From contig NZ_CP034448.1 of assembly GCF_003952465.1 (NCBI RefSeq), forward strand, positions 1,612,001 to 1,676,000: a stretch of DNA of 64,000 bases, given 5' to 3'. A program made the position numbers and the translations under genes. Source of the DNA: Mesorhizobium sp. M1B.F.Ca.ET.045.04.1.1. GTDB taxonomy: Bacteria; Pseudomonadota; Alphaproteobacteria; Rhizobiales; Rhizobiaceae. Below, in pieces: positions 1 to 8,967 of the stretch; positions within the stretch are counted from its first letter, which is position 1, and every line of letters starts with the position of its first letter. Below the pieces are notes generated by a model that did not search any database, was not told the DNA's origin, and was given only the letters and a program-made list of their open reading frames with translations.

Positions 1-4
1 GCAG

Positions 5-1546
5 TTGACACGGCTCGAAACAGAAACTGTCAATTCCGCCAAAACCCGCAAGCCGCTTTATGCCGCGCGTCAAAAGATCTTTCCGAAGCGCGCCTCGGGC
101 AACTTTCGTCGCTTCAAATGGCTGGTGATGACGATCACACTTGGCATCTACTACCTGGCTGCGTGGCTGCCTTGGGCTCGCGGTCCATTTGCCCCGGACC
201 AGGCAGTCCTGCTCGATCTCGCGAACCGGCGCTTCTACTTCTTCTTCATCGAGATATGGCCCCAGGAATTCTTCTATGTGGCCGGCCTCCTGGTCATGGC
301 GGGCGTCGGTCTTTTCCTGATCACCTCGACTGTCGGCCGTGCCTGGTGCGGCTATGCATGCCCTCAGACGGTGTGGGTCGATCTGTTCCTCGTCGTCGAA
401 CGTGCGATCGAGGGGGACCGCAACGCCCGCATGAAACTTGACGCAGGTCCCTGGACCGCGCGCAAGCTCATGCTGCGTGTGTCCAAGCACACCATCTGGC
501 TGGTCATAGGGGCGGCGACTGGCGGCGCCTGGATCTTCTACTTTGCCGATGCACCGACGCTGCTCGGCGAGCTCTTCACCGGCACTGCGGCGCCCGTCGC
601 CTACATCACTGTCGCCGTCCTGACGGCTACCACCTACACGTTCGGCGGTCTGATGCGCGAACAGGTCTGCACCTATATGTGCCCGTGGCCCCGCATCCAG
701 GCGGCCATGCTCGATGAAAATTCCCTCACTGTCACCTACAATGACTGGCGCGGCGAACCGCGTTCGCGCCACGCCAAGAAGGTGCTGGCCGCAGGCCAGC
801 CCGTGGGCGACTGCGTCGACTGCAATGCCTGTGTCGCGGTCTGCCCGATGGGGATAGACATTCGCGACGGCCAGCAGCTCGAATGCATCACTTGCGCGCT
901 CTGCATCGACGCCTGTGACGGCGTCATGGACAAGCTCGGCAAGGAGCGTGGGCTGATCGCCTATGCGACGCTCTCCGACTACAACGCCAACATGATGCTG
1001 GCGACTGCAGGCGGGTCCAGCTCAGTCAATCCATCGCTGATCAGGACCGCTGATGGCCTGTTCTCCGACAAGGTGGCGCATTTTCACATCCGCAAGATCT
1101 TTCGGCCGCGCACCTACGTCTACATGGGCTTGTGGTCGCTGATCGGCCTCGGCCTGCTCTATTCGCTGCTGACGCGCGATCGGCTCGAACTGAACGTATT
1201 GCATGATCGCAATCCCCAGTTCGTCACGCTGACCGACGGATCCATCCGCAATGGCTATACCGTCAAGCTGCTCAACATGATCCCCGAGCCGAGGACGATC
1301 GTCGTAACCATGCAGGGCCTTGAAGGCGCTGACATGGTCGTCGTCGGCGACGACATCCCCGCAGGCCGTTCCTTCGCCATTCCGGTCGAACCCGACCGCC
1401 TGAAAATGCTGAGGGTCTTCGTTCGCCAGCCGGCGGACCAGATCCGCGCTCCGGCACAGACCTTCAAGTTCCGCGTCGAGGACAGAGCCAGCTTTGAGTC
1501 GAACGAGTACACCGCCACCTTCAACGCGCCGGAGCCCCTCAGATGA
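5..1546 (+). CDS. ccoG: Cytochrome c oxidase accessory protein CcoG/FixG (5' end possibly outside window)
   Basis: CcoG is a membrane ferredoxin-like protein needed to assemble the high-affinity cbb3 oxidase; work on the family links it to copper reduction. The 513-residue product has several membrane helices (one near residues 38-58), the family motif CGYACPQTVW near 114, CTYMCPW near 221, and two 4Fe-4S cysteine clusters near 269-305 (CVDCNACVAVCP and CITCALCIDAC). After a helix near 375-390 comes an Ig-like C-terminal domain. The TTG start at base 5 is only the first possible start, because the frame is open to the window edge; the true start may lie upstream. The last four bases overlap fixH, so the genes are translationally coupled. 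The fixNOQP oxidase genes would be expected to the left, outside the window. Confidence 0.95.
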   Translation: MTRLETETVNSAKTRKPLYAARQKIFPKRASGNFRRFKWLVMTITLGIYYLAAWLPWARGPFAPDQAVLLDLANRRFYFFFIEIWPQEFFYVAGLLVMAGVGLFLITSTVGRAWCGYACPQTVWVDLFLVVERAIEGDRNARMKLDAGPWTARKLMLRVSKHTIWLVIGAATGGAWIFYFADAPTLLGELFTGTAAPVAYITVAVLTATTYTFGGLMREQVCTYMCPWPRIQAAMLDENSLTVTYNDWRGEPRSRHAKKVLAAGQPVGDCVDCNACVAVCPMGIDIRDGQQLECITCALCIDACDGVMDKLGKERGLIAYATLSDYNANMMLATAGGSSSVNPSLIRTADGLFSDKVAHFHIRKIFRPRTYVYMGLWSLIGLGLLYSLLTRDRLELNVLHDRNPQFVTLTDGSIRNGYTVKLLNMIPEPRTIVVTMQGLEGADMVVVGDDIPAGRSFAIPVEPDRLKMLRVFVRQPADQIRAPAQTFKFRVEDRASFESNEYTATFNAPEPLR

Positions 1547-2040
1547 CTGCCAATGTACAAAAGCCTCGTGAATTCACCGGCAGGCACATGCTGGTCATCA
1601 TCCTGGCCTTTTTCGGCGTGGTCATCGCAGTCAATCTGACCATGGCAACGCTCGCCAGCACAAGCTGGACTGGCCTCGTCGTCGAAAACACCTATGTGGC
1701 GAGCCAGCAATTCAACAAGAAGGCCGAGGAAGGACGGGCGCAGGCAGCACTTGGCTGGACCGGCAAGCTGACCATCGCATGGGGCGAAGTTCGCTATGGC
1801 CTCGCCGACGTCGCCGGCAAGCCGGTTCCCTTGCACGGCGTCAAGGTGCTGTTTCGCCATCCCGCGTACGAGAAGGAGGACAAGTCGGTCACCCTCGCAC
1901 CCGCCTCGGGCCAGGAATTCGCAGCCCAGCACATGCCGAAGGACGGCGTCTGGATTGTCGAAGTCGACGCCGACGCCGGTCTGGACAAACCGTATCGCGA
2001 CGTCCGCCGGATCATGATTTCCAATGGAGCGCTGCAATGA
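1543..2040 (+). CDS. fixH: FixH family cbb3 oxidase assembly protein
   Basis: This 165-residue protein has one N-terminal membrane helix (about residues 16-36) and a periplasmic domain containing the family region WTGLVVENTYVASQ. FixH works with FixG, FixI and FixS in maturation of cbb3 cytochrome oxidase, used for respiration at very low oxygen, as in nodules. It overlaps ccoG by ATGA at its start and fixI by ATGA at its end, which is standard fixGHIS layout. The length is normal and the gene looks intact. Confidence 0.93.
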   Translation: MTANVQKPREFTGRHMLVIILAFFGVVIAVNLTMATLASTSWTGLVVENTYVASQQFNKKAEEGRAQAALGWTGKLTIAWGEVRYGLADVAGKPVPLHGVKVLFRHPAYEKEDKSVTLAPASGQEFAAQHMPKDGVWIVEVDADAGLDKPYRDVRRIMISNGALQ

Positions 2041-4310
2041 GTTGTTGTGCACCGGGCGCCGAAATGGCGCTTGATCTGGTCAACACCGGATCGGTCCTGC
2101 CGTCCAGCCAGGAGATCAGGCTGGCGAGCCGATCGCTTGGCGATGATCTTCACCAGACCGATCTTTCAGTACCGACGGTTCATTGCGCAGGCTGCATCCA
2201 GACGATCGAGACGGCGCTGGGAAAGCTCGATCGCGTCGAGAGCGCCCGCGTCAACCTGTCGACGAAACGGGTCTCTGTCCGGTGGCGTGGTGACGAGGTC
2301 CCACCGTTCGTCGTCGCGCTTGGGCGGCTAGGCTACCAGGCGCATCTCTTCCCTTCCGAGGTCGGCGACAAGGACAGGACGTTATCGGATTTGATCCGCG
2401 CGGTCGCGGTTGCCGGCTTTGCGGCGGGCAACATCATGCTGCTTTCGGTCTCGGTCTGGTCCGGCGCCGAAGGTGCTACCCGCGACCTGTTTCACTGGGT
2501 CTCGGCGCTGATCGCCATTCCTGCCCTCGCCTTCGCCGGCGGCATCTTCTTCCGTTCGGCCTGGAATGCTTTGCGCCATGGCCGCATGAATATGGACGTG
2601 CCGATCGCGGTCGGTGTTTCGCTCGCCTACGCCATGAGCCTCTACGAGACGATCAACCATGGCGATCACGCCTATTTTGACGCGTCGGTATCGCTGCTGT
2701 TCTTCCTGTTGATCGGCCGCACGTTGGATCACGTGATGCGCGAACGTGCCCGGACCGCTGTGAAAGGCCTGTCCCAGTTGGCCGCACATGGCGCCATGGT
2801 GCTGCGCAGCGACGGCGCGCGCGACTATTTGCCGGTCGGCGAGATCGAACCAGGCATGCGGTTGTTGATCGCAGCCGGTGAGAGGATCCCCGTCGACGGC
2901 AAGATCATCCAGGGAACGTCGGATCTCGACTGCTCGCTGGCCTCAGGCGAAAGCACGCCGAAAAACGTGGCGCCGGGCGAAGCAGTTCAGGCCGGCGTGC
3001 TCAATCTTACCGGCCCGCTGACGATTGAGGCGACAGCCGCCGCGAAGGATTCGTTTCTGGCGGAAATGGTTCGTCTTATGGAAGCCGCAGAGGGCGGCCG
3101 CGCGCATTATCGCCGGATCGCCGATCGCGTTTCAGCGCTCTATGCCCCGGTGGTTCATCTCACAGCCTTCGCGACGTTCCTTGGCTGGATGGCGGTGACC
3201 GGCGACTGGCACCGGGCGATAACCATCGCCATTGCCGTTCTGATCATCACCTGCCCGTGCGCGCTCGGCCTCGCCGTACCGATCGTTCAGGTGGTCGCCG
3301 CGCGGCGCCTGTTTGAGAACGGCATCATGGTAAAGGACGGTTCTGCCATGGAGCGCCTGGCGACGATTGATACAGCGGTGTTCGACAAGACCGGAACGCT
3401 CACGCTCGGCCAGCCCCGGCTGGTCAATGCATCGTCGATCGATCCGGCCATGCTGGCAGTCGCGGGAGACATGGCTACGCATTCCCGCCATCCTTTTTCA
3501 AAGGCCATAGCCGGTTTTGCCCATCCCGGCGGGCAGTACAAATTTGATGCCGTCACCGAGCATCCAGGGTTTGGAATCGAAGCCACTGGAGCCGGAAGCA
3601 CCTGGCGGCTAGGCCGACGCGGATGGGCTGGATGGAGAGCCCGGACCGGTGGTGAAGGCAAACATGGCGGAACCGTGCTGACAAAAGACGGGTTCATTGT
3701 CGCGACCTTCGATTTTGAGGACGCGCTGCGCGCAGACGCCAAGGCGGCGATCGGGCAATTGAGCCATGCCGGGGTGTCAGTGGAAATGCTGTCGGGCGAT
3801 ACTGCGGGTGCCTGCGGTGAAGTCGCAGAAATGCTGGGTGTCAAGGACTTCGTTCCGTGCCTGCTGCCATCCGGCAAGGTCGAGCGCATCGAGACCCTGG
3901 CGAAAGACGGACACAAGGTTCTGATGGTTGGCGACGGCCTCAACGACACGCCGGCGCTCAGCGCGGCGCATGTCTCGATCGCTCCAGCTACCGCCGCCGA
4001 CATTGGCCGCAATGCCGCCGACTTCGTATTCCTGCGCGAAAGCCTTCTGGCAGTGCCTCTCGCGCTGGACGTCTCGCGCAAGGCGGGACACCTGATCCGC
4101 CAGAACATCGCGATTGCGATCGTCTACAATGCGGTGGCAGTACCAATCGCCATCCTCGGGCACGCCACGCCTTTGTTAGCGGCGATTGCCATGTCTGCCT
4201 CATCGGTGCTTGTTATTGGAAACGCATTGCGCTTGCACGGCTTCGGGGCGAATGCGACGCTGCAAGTTATTCAAAAAGTCGGACGCTCCGCAGTCAGCTA
4301 TTCGGCATAA
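2037..4310 (+). CDS. fixI: FixI/CcoI copper-transporting P-type ATPase
   Basis: A P1B-type ATPase of 757 residues that exports copper for the CuB site of cbb3 oxidase. It has an N-terminal heavy-metal domain with CAGC near residue 49, the transmembrane ion motif CPCALG near 405, the phosphorylation motif DKTGTLT near 449, an HP motif in HSRHPFSKAI, and the hinge motif GDGLNDTPAL near 632. The start at 2037 (ATGAGTTGTTGT) is preferred to an upstream in-frame start at 1779, because it overlaps the fixH stop by four bases and gives the usual family length. fixS follows five bases after the stop. Confidence 0.95.
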   Translation: MSCCAPGAEMALDLVNTGSVLPSSQEIRLASRSLGDDLHQTDLSVPTVHCAGCIQTIETALGKLDRVESARVNLSTKRVSVRWRGDEVPPFVVALGRLGYQAHLFPSEVGDKDRTLSDLIRAVAVAGFAAGNIMLLSVSVWSGAEGATRDLFHWVSALIAIPALAFAGGIFFRSAWNALRHGRMNMDVPIAVGVSLAYAMSLYETINHGDHAYFDASVSLLFFLLIGRTLDHVMRERARTAVKGLSQLAAHGAMVLRSDGARDYLPVGEIEPGMRLLIAAGERIPVDGKIIQGTSDLDCSLASGESTPKNVAPGEAVQAGVLNLTGPLTIEATAAAKDSFLAEMVRLMEAAEGGRAHYRRIADRVSALYAPVVHLTAFATFLGWMAVTGDWHRAITIAIAVLIITCPCALGLAVPIVQVVAARRLFENGIMVKDGSAMERLATIDTAVFDKTGTLTLGQPRLVNASSIDPAMLAVAGDMATHSRHPFSKAIAGFAHPGGQYKFDAVTEHPGFGIEATGAGSTWRLGRRGWAGWRARTGGEGKHGGTVLTKDGFIVATFDFEDALRADAKAAIGQLSHAGVSVEMLSGDTAGACGEVAEMLGVKDFVPCLLPSGKVERIETLAKDGHKVLMVGDGLNDTPALSAAHVSIAPATAADIGRNAADFVFLRESLLAVPLALDVSRKAGHLIRQNIAIAIVYNAVAVPIAILGHATPLLAAIAMSASSVLVIGNALRLHGFGANATLQVIQKVGRSAVSYSA

Positions 4311-4315
4311 TCCTC

Positions 4316-4471
4316 GTGACGACGTTGCTCTATCTCATACCAGTGGCCCTTTTTCTGGGTGCACTGGGTGTGTCCGGCTTCGTCTGGGCATTGCGAAGCG
4401 GTCAATACGAAGATCTCGACGGAGCCGCCGAGCGGATACTAATTGATCGGGACGACAAACCGGAACGCTGA
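4316..4471 (+). CDS. fixS: FixS/CcoS cbb3 oxidase maturation protein
   Basis: A 51-residue single-helix membrane protein with the CcoS pattern: a helix LYLIPVALFLGALGVSGFVWAL, then an acidic tail beginning RSGQYEDLDGAAERIL. CcoS is needed to insert copper and heme b into cbb3 oxidase. The start is inferred as GTG at 4316, because the preceding in-frame codons belong to an overlapping reading of fixI and there is no ATG. It closes the fixGHIS operon. No rho-independent terminator is visible directly after it. Confidence 0.88.
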   Translation: MTTLLYLIPVALFLGALGVSGFVWALRSGQYEDLDGAAERILIDRDDKPER

Positions 4472-4542
4472 TTTCAATCCGCTGTGCATAAGATGCGCGG
4501 ATCGCGCTCGTCAGTCGAGCCGGCTCGGTCGGGAACAAGCTG

Positions 4543-4569
4543 TCCATGCTCCATGCTCCATGCTCCATG
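4543..4569. repeat. 7-bp tandem repeat (TCCATGC, 3.9 copies)
   Basis: Three exact TCCATGC units are followed by TCCATG in the gene-free stretch after fixS. A short slippage-prone repeat with no evident coding role. Confidence 0.9.
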
Positions 4570-4781
4570 ACCATCTTGACCTAAGCTGCACACTACATTT
4601 GTGAAAAGCCTCTGTCGTGCGAAGGACTGCCTCCCATTGCACCCAGTATGAGGCGGCTGATGCCACGAGAGTACCTCGCGTGGCCGGACGAGAGCTTGGC
4701 CATGTGCGCACGGGTTCCAAAGTGGAACGTCACGGTCGATCACCTGACCGTGAACCGCCAGTGCCGATTGGTCATGTCTGG

Positions 4782-4795
4782 CTGATCCAGATCAG
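4782..4795. promoter_or_regulatory. FNR/FixK-type box, imperfect
   Basis: CTGATCCAGATCAG is a perfect 14-bp palindrome that matches the rhizobial anaerobox TTGAT-N4-ATCAA except at the outermost bases. It lies about 60 bp before small possible starts near 4842-4862. Since fix genes are normally FixK-controlled, this may be a decayed or weak anaerobox. No convincing gene follows at the right distance. Confidence 0.4.
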
Positions 4796-5041
4796 GGTCA
4801 TACTCATCGGTGTGTTCTATTGACCAGTCTTCGACGGAGAAATGCATGACTTACGGAAAGATTGGTCGTCATTATCAGCACCTTCACGGTTCTGGGTTTT
4901 CTGTCGTGTGGTCGGCCATGCCTTGTGCTTACGGCGCAGCCATTAGCTGACCGGCGTCGTGTGTATCTCGCTTGCTGGCTGACCATCCGCGTGGCTGCGC
5001 GGACACGGGGGCCGATCAACAGCTTTCGCCTTTGATGGGTT

Positions 5042-5428
5042 GTGTGCGTCGAAAGTGGCCTTCTTTGGGCTGACTTCGTAGAAATGTTCCAGGGCTCGCA
5101 TCCAGCGCCGAAGATCCTCGTGATGTCAACGTGCTGCGGAGCATCATCGGGGTTGGGACGTGCGTTTTCGAGATCGATCAACCGTCCGAAGTTGATCATT
5201 GGTTCGAGTGACGCGCGCTATTTCGACGACTATGTCGCCGCGTGGGCTTTGCTCTATCGGCGACTGAATTGCAAGGACATCGACATCGAAGCCATGCAGC
5301 AGGTTCTTGATGAGATATGCGCGGTCGTGGATAAAAGTTTCCGCTACCTTGGCTGGGATGACGAGAGAGAGCGCTACGTTCGATACCCTCGCAAGAGAGC
5401 CCGCTTCGACGTCGTGGAGCGTGAGTAG
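5042..5428 (+). CDS. Hypothetical protein, weakly supported
   Basis: An open frame of up to 128 residues whose second half looks protein-like (DDYVAAWALLYRRLNCKDIDIEAMQQ, then a segment rich in charged and aromatic residues); the true start may be further in. No family was recognised. It is flanked by a diverged direct duplication and sits between fixS and the hydroxylase gene. Its lower GC matches the surrounding island. It could be a real small gene or a chance ORF. Confidence 0.33.
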   Translation: MCVESGLLWADFVEMFQGSHPAPKILVMSTCCGASSGLGRAFSRSINRPKLIIGSSDARYFDDYVAAWALLYRRLNCKDIDIEAMQQVLDEICAVVDKSFRYLGWDDERERYVRYPRKRARFDVVERE

Positions 5429-5711
5429 TATGCGCAAGGGTTCCAGGTGGAATGTGGCGATCGATGCGGCGCGGCCGTGGCTGACCAGCGTCGCGAGTGT
5501 CTCGCTTGCTGGCGGCGATCTGCGCGGCTGCGCGGCCAAAGGGCGGGATCGGTTAGCCGCATCCACCTCTGAGCGCTTTGAGTGCTTCGTTGCCGATCGA
5601 TGCGAATCTCCCGGCCCAGCGCCTTTAGGCAATGCGGCGGCCACGGAGCTCATGTCACTCGGCTCAGTTCCACCGTTACACGAGGATAGGCGACCGGATG
5701 GCGGCACGCTG

Positions 5712-6890
5712 ATGGGCTCTGACGATAATTTTGACATCGTTGTCGTTGGAGCCGGCCCGGTCGGCCTTTCGTTCGCTGCGTCGCTTGCCCAAAGCGAACT
5801 CAAGGTGGCAGTTGTTGAACAGAACACATTCGATAGTCTGGCGAATCCGGCTTTCGATGGTCGCGAAATCGCGCTGACCAACGCTTCGATCAGAACCCTT
5901 CGCGAGCTCGGCGCCTGGGATGTCATCCCGGCTTCGGACAAATCAGCACTTCAAGGCGCGCGCGTGCTCAACGGCTCGAGCGCATTCGCTCTTCGTTTCG
6001 ATCCTCCCAGCAACTCTGGAGAACCGCTGGGGGTTTTGGTTCCAAATTGCCGGATCCGCGAGGCGCTGTTCAAAATCGTCCGCTTGCAGGATCGCGCCCG
6101 GCTGTTGTGCGGCCACTCGGTCGTCGATGCAACAAACAGCCAAGAAGGAGCAGTCGTAACGCTCTCTAATGGCGCGCGTTTAACTGCTCGGCTGGTTGTT
6201 GCCGCGGATTCGCGTTTGTCCGCCACGCGTGATCTGCTAGGCATCGGCGCCGATATCAACCGGCTTGGCCACTCGATGCTGATTTGCCGAGTGAGGCACG
6301 AGCGCGCCCACCACCAGATCGCCATCGAATGGTTCGATCACCATCAGACGATAGCGATGTTGCCCCTCGCGGAGGGCATGTCGTCGCTGCTGCTCACATT
6401 GCGCTCAAACGAGGCCTATAGACTGCTTGCCTTCGATGATGATTTGTTCCTGTCGGAGTTGACGAAACGGTGTCGAGGGCGCCTTGGAAAAATGACCTTG
6501 GCAAGCAAGCGCCACACCTATCCGCTGGTCACGACCTGGGCGCACAAATTCCGGGCGCCGAGCGCCGCACTCATCGGCGACGCTGCCATCGGCATGCACC
6601 CGGTGACCGCTCACGGATTCAACATCGGTCTCAGCAGCCAGAAGCAACTCGCCCGTGGAATCATGACTGCGTGCCGCGACGGCCGCAATGTTGGCGACCC
6701 CGACATGCTGCATATATACGAAAGGCGGCTGCGCCTGTCGGCGGCGCCGCTCTACCATGCAACGAACATATTGATTGGACTCTACTCCAGAGACCACCTG
6801 GCGGCACGGCTTGCAAGGCATCTGGGGCTTCGCTTTGCCCAACATGTTCCCCTTGTCCGGCATGGGATATCGGCGGAGCTCCAGCGGTGA
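5712..6890 (+). CDS. ubiM: FAD-dependent ubiquinone hydroxylase, UbiM-like
   Basis: A 392-residue flavoprotein of the UbiH/UbiF/COQ6 monooxygenase family. It has an N-terminal dinucleotide-binding motif VVVGAGPVGLSFA (residues 9-21), the DG-type region ending VVAADS, and the second FAD motif GDAAIGMHPVTAHGFNIGL near 290. The MHPVTAHGFN form differs from the LAGQG form of UbiH/UbiF/UbiI and, as I recall the family, points to UbiM, a ring hydroxylase of ubiquinone synthesis. The ATG at 5712 is chosen because homologous sequence begins there; the frame is open further upstream. Its place beside cbb3 maturation genes suggests a respiratory role, which is inference. Confidence 0.75.
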   Translation: MGSDDNFDIVVVGAGPVGLSFAASLAQSELKVAVVEQNTFDSLANPAFDGREIALTNASIRTLRELGAWDVIPASDKSALQGARVLNGSSAFALRFDPPSNSGEPLGVLVPNCRIREALFKIVRLQDRARLLCGHSVVDATNSQEGAVVTLSNGARLTARLVVAADSRLSATRDLLGIGADINRLGHSMLICRVRHERAHHQIAIEWFDHHQTIAMLPLAEGMSSLLLTLRSNEAYRLLAFDDDLFLSELTKRCRGRLGKMTLASKRHTYPLVTTWAHKFRAPSAALIGDAAIGMHPVTAHGFNIGLSSQKQLARGIMTACRDGRNVGDPDMLHIYERRLRLSAAPLYHATNILIGLYSRDHLAARLARHLGLRFAQHVPLVRHGISAELQR

Positions 6891-7144
6891 TACTGCACCA
6901 GCAGTCGCATTTTTGCGCGTGCTGGGCGAGCGATGGGAGAGAGTGCATGATGCACCGGAGTAATCCTGCTCCCCGACGCTGATCTCCGATTGAAGAATTA
7001 ACCCGTCCTTCAGGGGGGCTGCATAGGCTGCGGACAAGCAGGAGTAAGCAAGCTGACCCGTCCAGCCTTGGAAAAGAAGATCCGCTGGAGGCGAGAATCC
7101 TTCAGGACCAGCTCGCTGATCTGAGGGCAGGCCTTTTCGTCTCA

Positions 7145-8308
7145 ATGCCGATAAGCATTGTGCTGTCCGGGCTGATTTTGACCGTGCAGGCCCTTTCCGG
7201 GAACGGTCTTGCTGGCGCGGCCTGGTTTTCGGTCGTTAATGCGATAAATGCCGCCCGCCTTGCACTCGCCCGTCATCAGCTGAAGGAACCCGGAGTCCAG
7301 GATGATCTGACACGGGTTTGGCTGCGGCTTCGCTGGTTTGGCAGGCTTGCTCTTCTGGCGGGATTCACCTGGTCATTCCTTGCCATCCTAACGGCTGGAT
7401 ACACGACGTCTCAAGCATCGCTGCATCTAATAATTCTGGCGGGCATTTCAGCTGGCGCGGTCACGTACGGCAGCTCATATGCTGCGGCAGCGATATGCTT
7501 CATCACACCGCCACTCCTCATTGCCGCCGCATGTTTGCTGACGAAGGGAGCCCCGGAAAACTACATTCTGGCTTTTGCCGTCCTGCTTTTCGAGGGCGGC
7601 CTGGTTCGATCCTCGTTCGTTGGACAAGCGCGCTTCCGTGACGCGAGCCGCCTGAGACATCAAGCCGAGCGGCTTGCCGCGGAAATGGAGCGCAATTCCA
7701 GGGAGGACCATCTTACCGCGCTCCTCAACAGGCGGGGCCTCGAACATGCAATCGATCAGTTTGAGAACACCGATGGACCCTTTGTGGCCATGCTGATTGA
7801 TCTGGACGGGTTCAAATCTGTCAACGGTACCTACGGTCACAGAACGGGTGACGAGCTGCTTGCCAGGATCGCCCGCCGAATAGAGGAAGAAGCACCGGAG
7901 GGCTCAACGCTCGCCCGCATCGGTGGGGATGAATTCGTGCTGGTTTTTTCTTCGCGAAAGAATTCTCCTTCTCCCACCAATCTCGCGTCCAATCTCATAG
8001 CCAAGCTTGCTCGCCCCTATCCTGGGATCGCATCCGTCCGCATTGGAGCGTCTATAGGAATCTACTTGGCTGAAAACCCCGGACTGACGGAAATGTTGTT
8101 GCGGGCCGACATCGCCCTTTACACAGCTAAGCGCCGCGGCAGGAATGAATTTTGTCTGTTCGGTGCCGAGCTAGCCCGGGAACTGCAACGCCGCCAGTCA
8201 ATCGAACGCGATCTTCATTCGGCGATAACGATGAGAAGCTTGGTCGCTTGGTTTCAGCCAATCGTAAGACTCGAAACTGAAGCGTCGTCGGTTTTGAAGC
8301 CTTGCTAA
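7145..8308 (+). CDS. Diguanylate cyclase (GGDEF), front part of a frameshifted GGDEF-EAL gene
   Basis: The 387-residue reading has an N-terminal membrane region of five or so helices (residues 1-155), then a GGDEF domain with an intact signature RIGGDEFVLVF near 258, which would make cyclic di-GMP. It then enters an EAL domain (WFQPIVRLETE) and terminates early because the frame shifts at about 8281-8293; the EAL domain continues in another frame. The frame is open upstream to 6983 with plausible coding sequence (QDQLADLRAGLFVS) but no ATG, GTG or TTG start, so the 5' end may also be damaged. The cyclase part could still function. Confidence 0.75.
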   Translation: MPISIVLSGLILTVQALSGNGLAGAAWFSVVNAINAARLALARHQLKEPGVQDDLTRVWLRLRWFGRLALLAGFTWSFLAILTAGYTTSQASLHLIILAGISAGAVTYGSSYAAAAICFITPPLLIAAACLLTKGAPENYILAFAVLLFEGGLVRSSFVGQARFRDASRLRHQAERLAAEMERNSREDHLTALLNRRGLEHAIDQFENTDGPFVAMLIDLDGFKSVNGTYGHRTGDELLARIARRIEEEAPEGSTLARIGGDEFVLVFSSRKNSPSPTNLASNLIAKLARPYPGIASVRIGASIGIYLAENPGLTEMLLRADIALYTAKRRGRNEFCLFGAELARELQRRQSIERDLHSAITMRSLVAWFQPIVRLETEASSVLKPC

Positions 8309-8967
8309 GATGGTCTCACCCGCTTCACGGTCCCATTTCTCCGCCCGAGATCATGACAGCGGCACGCGAAACTGGAATGCTTCAGCTGCTAACTCAAACG
8401 GTATTCGCCGACTGTTGCGCTCTTATCGAGGGCTTGGTCAAAGCTGACCGTCGTGATGTTCGTGTGGCGATGAATGTTTCACCGCGCGAGTTGGAAGCTG
8501 GCGATATTGACGAGATGATTCTTAATGGTCTGGCGGCAAAAGACCTCCCTGCAACGATGTTCGACATCGAGATTACCGAAGAAGCCCCAGTGGATCCGGA
8601 CAGAGTGGATGAAAAGCTCGGCCAGCTTTCACATGCTGGCATTTCTATCGCGCTCGAGGACTTCGGCACCGGTTTTTCGACGTTGGCATCGCTCAAGGAC
8701 AGTCGGATCAGGAAAGTGAAAATAGATCAGGGCTTCATTCGCGGCTTAGCCAAGTCCCGGGAGAATCGGCTGCTTGTCAAAGCGGTGATTGACCTTGGTA
8801 GGACGCTCGGGATCGAGGTCATGGCCGAGGGCGTTGAAACAGAGGCAGATCGGCAAACTCTGTACAAGCTTGGCTGCAGAACCGCGCAGGGCTTCCTGTT
8901 CTCTAAGGCAGTGCCTCTCCATTTGGCACTTGATTCGGTAGTAAAAGAGCACGCGAAGGAGTTGTGA
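8302..8967 (+). pseudogene. EAL phosphodiesterase domain, detached by a frameshift
   Basis: This frame continues the EAL domain of the gene at 7145. Read back from 8302, the same frame gives GFEALLRWSHP, so the catalytic EAL glutamate codon (8296-8298) lies before the first available start (TTG at 8302). Later EAL features are present: NVSPRELE, DIEITEE, EDFGTGFSTLASLK, KIDQGFIRG and EGVETEADR. The domain is otherwise complete, so one small indel has split a former GGDEF-EAL protein. A sequencing error is the alternative. Confidence 0.8.

Larger units (their letters stand above)
4472..5041. other. Gene-poor stretch after fixS
   Basis: No convincing gene was seen in this roughly 570-bp stretch. 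It holds the 7-bp tandem repeat and the FixK-like palindrome. Two segments, about 4703-4748 and 4947-5005, have diverged copies at about 5429-5466 and 5482-5540. A short reading from a TTG near 4862 has a membrane-like start (VVIISTFTVLGFLSCG) but no other support. The area looks like decayed accessory DNA. Confidence 0.5.

Noticed and set aside
1255..2052. 265-residue antisense ORF
   Set aside because: It is opposite fixH and the 3' end of ccoG, which have clear family motifs; the antisense product has none. High-GC codon bias creates long antisense frames.
5307..5711. N-terminal extension of the UbiM-like hydroxylase
   Set aside because: The extra 135 residues do not resemble flavoprotein sequence and the FAD motif starts right after the ATG at 5712.
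8281..8308. Programmed frameshift in the GGDEF-EAL gene
   Set aside because: No slippery heptamer or stimulatory structure is obvious, and GGDEF-EAL proteins are not known to use recoding. A plain indel or sequence error is simpler.
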